Below, in pieces: positions 6,241 through 6,478 of a stretch of 6,478 nucleotides of DNA. The notes below the pieces were generated by a model. That model saw only the letters and a program-made list of their open reading frames with translations, did not search any database and was not told the DNA's origin. Origin of the DNA: CAYXDR01 sp046498185 (GTDB lineage: Bacteria; Desulfobacterota; DSM-4660; Desulfatiglandales; Desulfatiglandaceae). The position numbers and the translations under genes are program-made. The DNA lies in contig JAWOBE010000224.1 in assembly GCA_046498185.1 (NCBI GenBank), forward strand, positions 1 through 6,478, read 5' to 3'. The first letter of the stretch is position 1. The number at the start of each line of letters is the position of its first letter.

Positions 6241-6394
6241 GACGGCGTCGTAAAAAGTACCATTCCCGCCTTATCGGCGTCGGGGTCGGGATCGGTATCG
6301 GGGTCGAAAAGCTCGCCGGCCAACGTCCGATACCGACGCCGACAGCGGCCCCACCCCGAAGGACATGGTTGTTTCGACTTTTTACGGACCCGTC
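6241..6394. mobile_element. MITE-like non-coding element with terminal inverted repeats and a target-site duplication
   Basis: The 154-bp element begins GACGGCGTCGTAAAAAGT (6241-6258) and ends with ACTTTTTACGGACCCGTC (6377-6394). These are inverted repeats matching at 15 of 18 positions. A further inverted pair, ACCAT (6259-6263) and ATGGT (6365-6369), continues the stem after a 7-nt bulge on the right side. The hexamer AATTTT occurs directly outside both ends (6235-6240 and 6395-6400), as expected for a target-site duplication. There is no open reading frame of note, so it would depend on a transposase supplied elsewhere. It lies between ybaB and recR; removing it with one copy of the duplication leaves an ordinary 38-nt gap. 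In the ybaB-recR transcript it would fold into a long hairpin. A REP/BIME-type repeat is the main alternative, but the flanking duplication favours transposition. Confidence 0.72.
6274..6342. repeat. TCGGNN hexamer array and internal hairpin of the element
   Basis: Five contiguous hexamers TCGGCG, TCGGGG, TCGGGA, TCGGTA, TCGGGG run from 6274 to 6303, followed by a degenerate TCGAAA. The right arm CCGATACCGACGCCGA (6327-6342) is the exact reverse complement of 6274-6283 joined to 6296-6301. The left arm therefore carries 12 extra bases (6284-6295), exactly two hexamer units. This suggests that the left arm expanded, or the right contracted, by two repeats. The loop contains a GCCGGC palindrome. 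Confidence 0.7.
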
Positions 6395-6400
6395 AATTTT
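6395..6400. repeat. Right copy of the AATTTT target-site duplication
   Basis: This is identical to 6235-6240 and directly adjoins the right inverted repeat of the element. Confidence 0.6.
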
Positions 6401-6418
6401 CGGATCGTGGAATCCGGA

Positions 6419-6478
6419 TTACATCATGCCGGTGAGCCCGGGGATGTTCATACCTCCCGTCAGTTCCGACATTCTCTG
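6419..6478 (-). CDS. ybaB: YbaB/EbfC family nucleoid-associated protein, C-terminal fragment
   Basis: Reading the minus strand from the window edge gives 19 codons, QRMSELTGGMNIPGLTGMM, and a TAA stop at 6419-6421. The pattern M-x-E-L-T-G-G-(M/L)-x-I-P-G-L is the glycine-rich tail of YbaB/EbfC proteins, small dimeric DNA-binding proteins often encoded just upstream of recR. The location directly before recR on the same strand strongly supports the call. The DNA-binding body of the protein lies outside the window, so only the identity of the tail can be judged. Confidence 0.85.
   Translation of the reverse strand, partial: QRMSELTGGMNIPGLTGMM

Noticed and set aside
6274..6309. Hexamer array as a CRISPR-like or coding repeat
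   Set aside because: The units are contiguous 6-mers without spacers and the surrounding 154 bp has no meaningful open frame. It is explained as part of the inverted-repeat element.
1..6478. tRNA, rRNA or a full insertion sequence
   Set aside because: No cloverleaf-like arms, rRNA segments or transposase reading frame were seen on either strand. The only mobile-type signal is the short non-coding element near the right end.

Overview
The window looks like chromosomal DNA of a diderm, LPS-bearing bacterium, most likely a member of the Desulfobacterota (the former Deltaproteobacteria). This rests on the style of the LptD protein, the ybaB-recR gene pair, a phosphofructokinase with pyrophosphate-type active-site residues, and a short repeat element with CGTAAAAAGT ends. 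The lineage is an inference from protein flavour, not a database match. All genes are housekeeping or cell-envelope genes and coding density is high.

Layout, left to right. (1) The 3' end of folC (+) is followed after 98 nt by a complete lptD (+), the outer-membrane LPS-insertion protein. (2) Convergent to lptD, with only 3 nt between the stop codons, lies a two-gene minus-strand unit: uppP (undecaprenyl-diphosphatase) followed by a DUF368/PopT-type polyprenyl-phosphate transporter. Together they make and re-internalise the lipid carrier for peptidoglycan and O-antigen synthesis. (3) A 209-nt divergent intergenic region separates uppP from a plus-strand 6-phosphofructokinase gene. It holds a near-consensus sigma-70 promoter with a perfect inverted repeat inside its spacer, then a hairpin in the 5' leader. 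(4) The pfk gene is convergent (8 nt) with recR (-). recR is preceded in its transcript by ybaB, of which only the last 19 codons are present. (5) Between ybaB and recR sits a 154-bp non-coding element with 18-bp terminal inverted repeats, TCGGNN hexamer repeats, a strong internal hairpin and a flanking 6-bp direct repeat (AATTTT). These are the marks of a MITE-like insertion in an operon junction.

Functionally, the left two thirds concern the envelope: LPS export through LptD and carrier-lipid recycling through UppP and the DUF368 protein. The right third holds glycolysis (pfk) and recombination repair (recR, ybaB). I found no wholly new multi-gene system. The points most worth a second look are the MITE-like element, the uppP-DUF368 pairing, and the phosphofructokinase, which lacks two acidic residues usually involved in metal binding while keeping the catalytic Asp and the pyrophosphate-type Asp/Lys pair.
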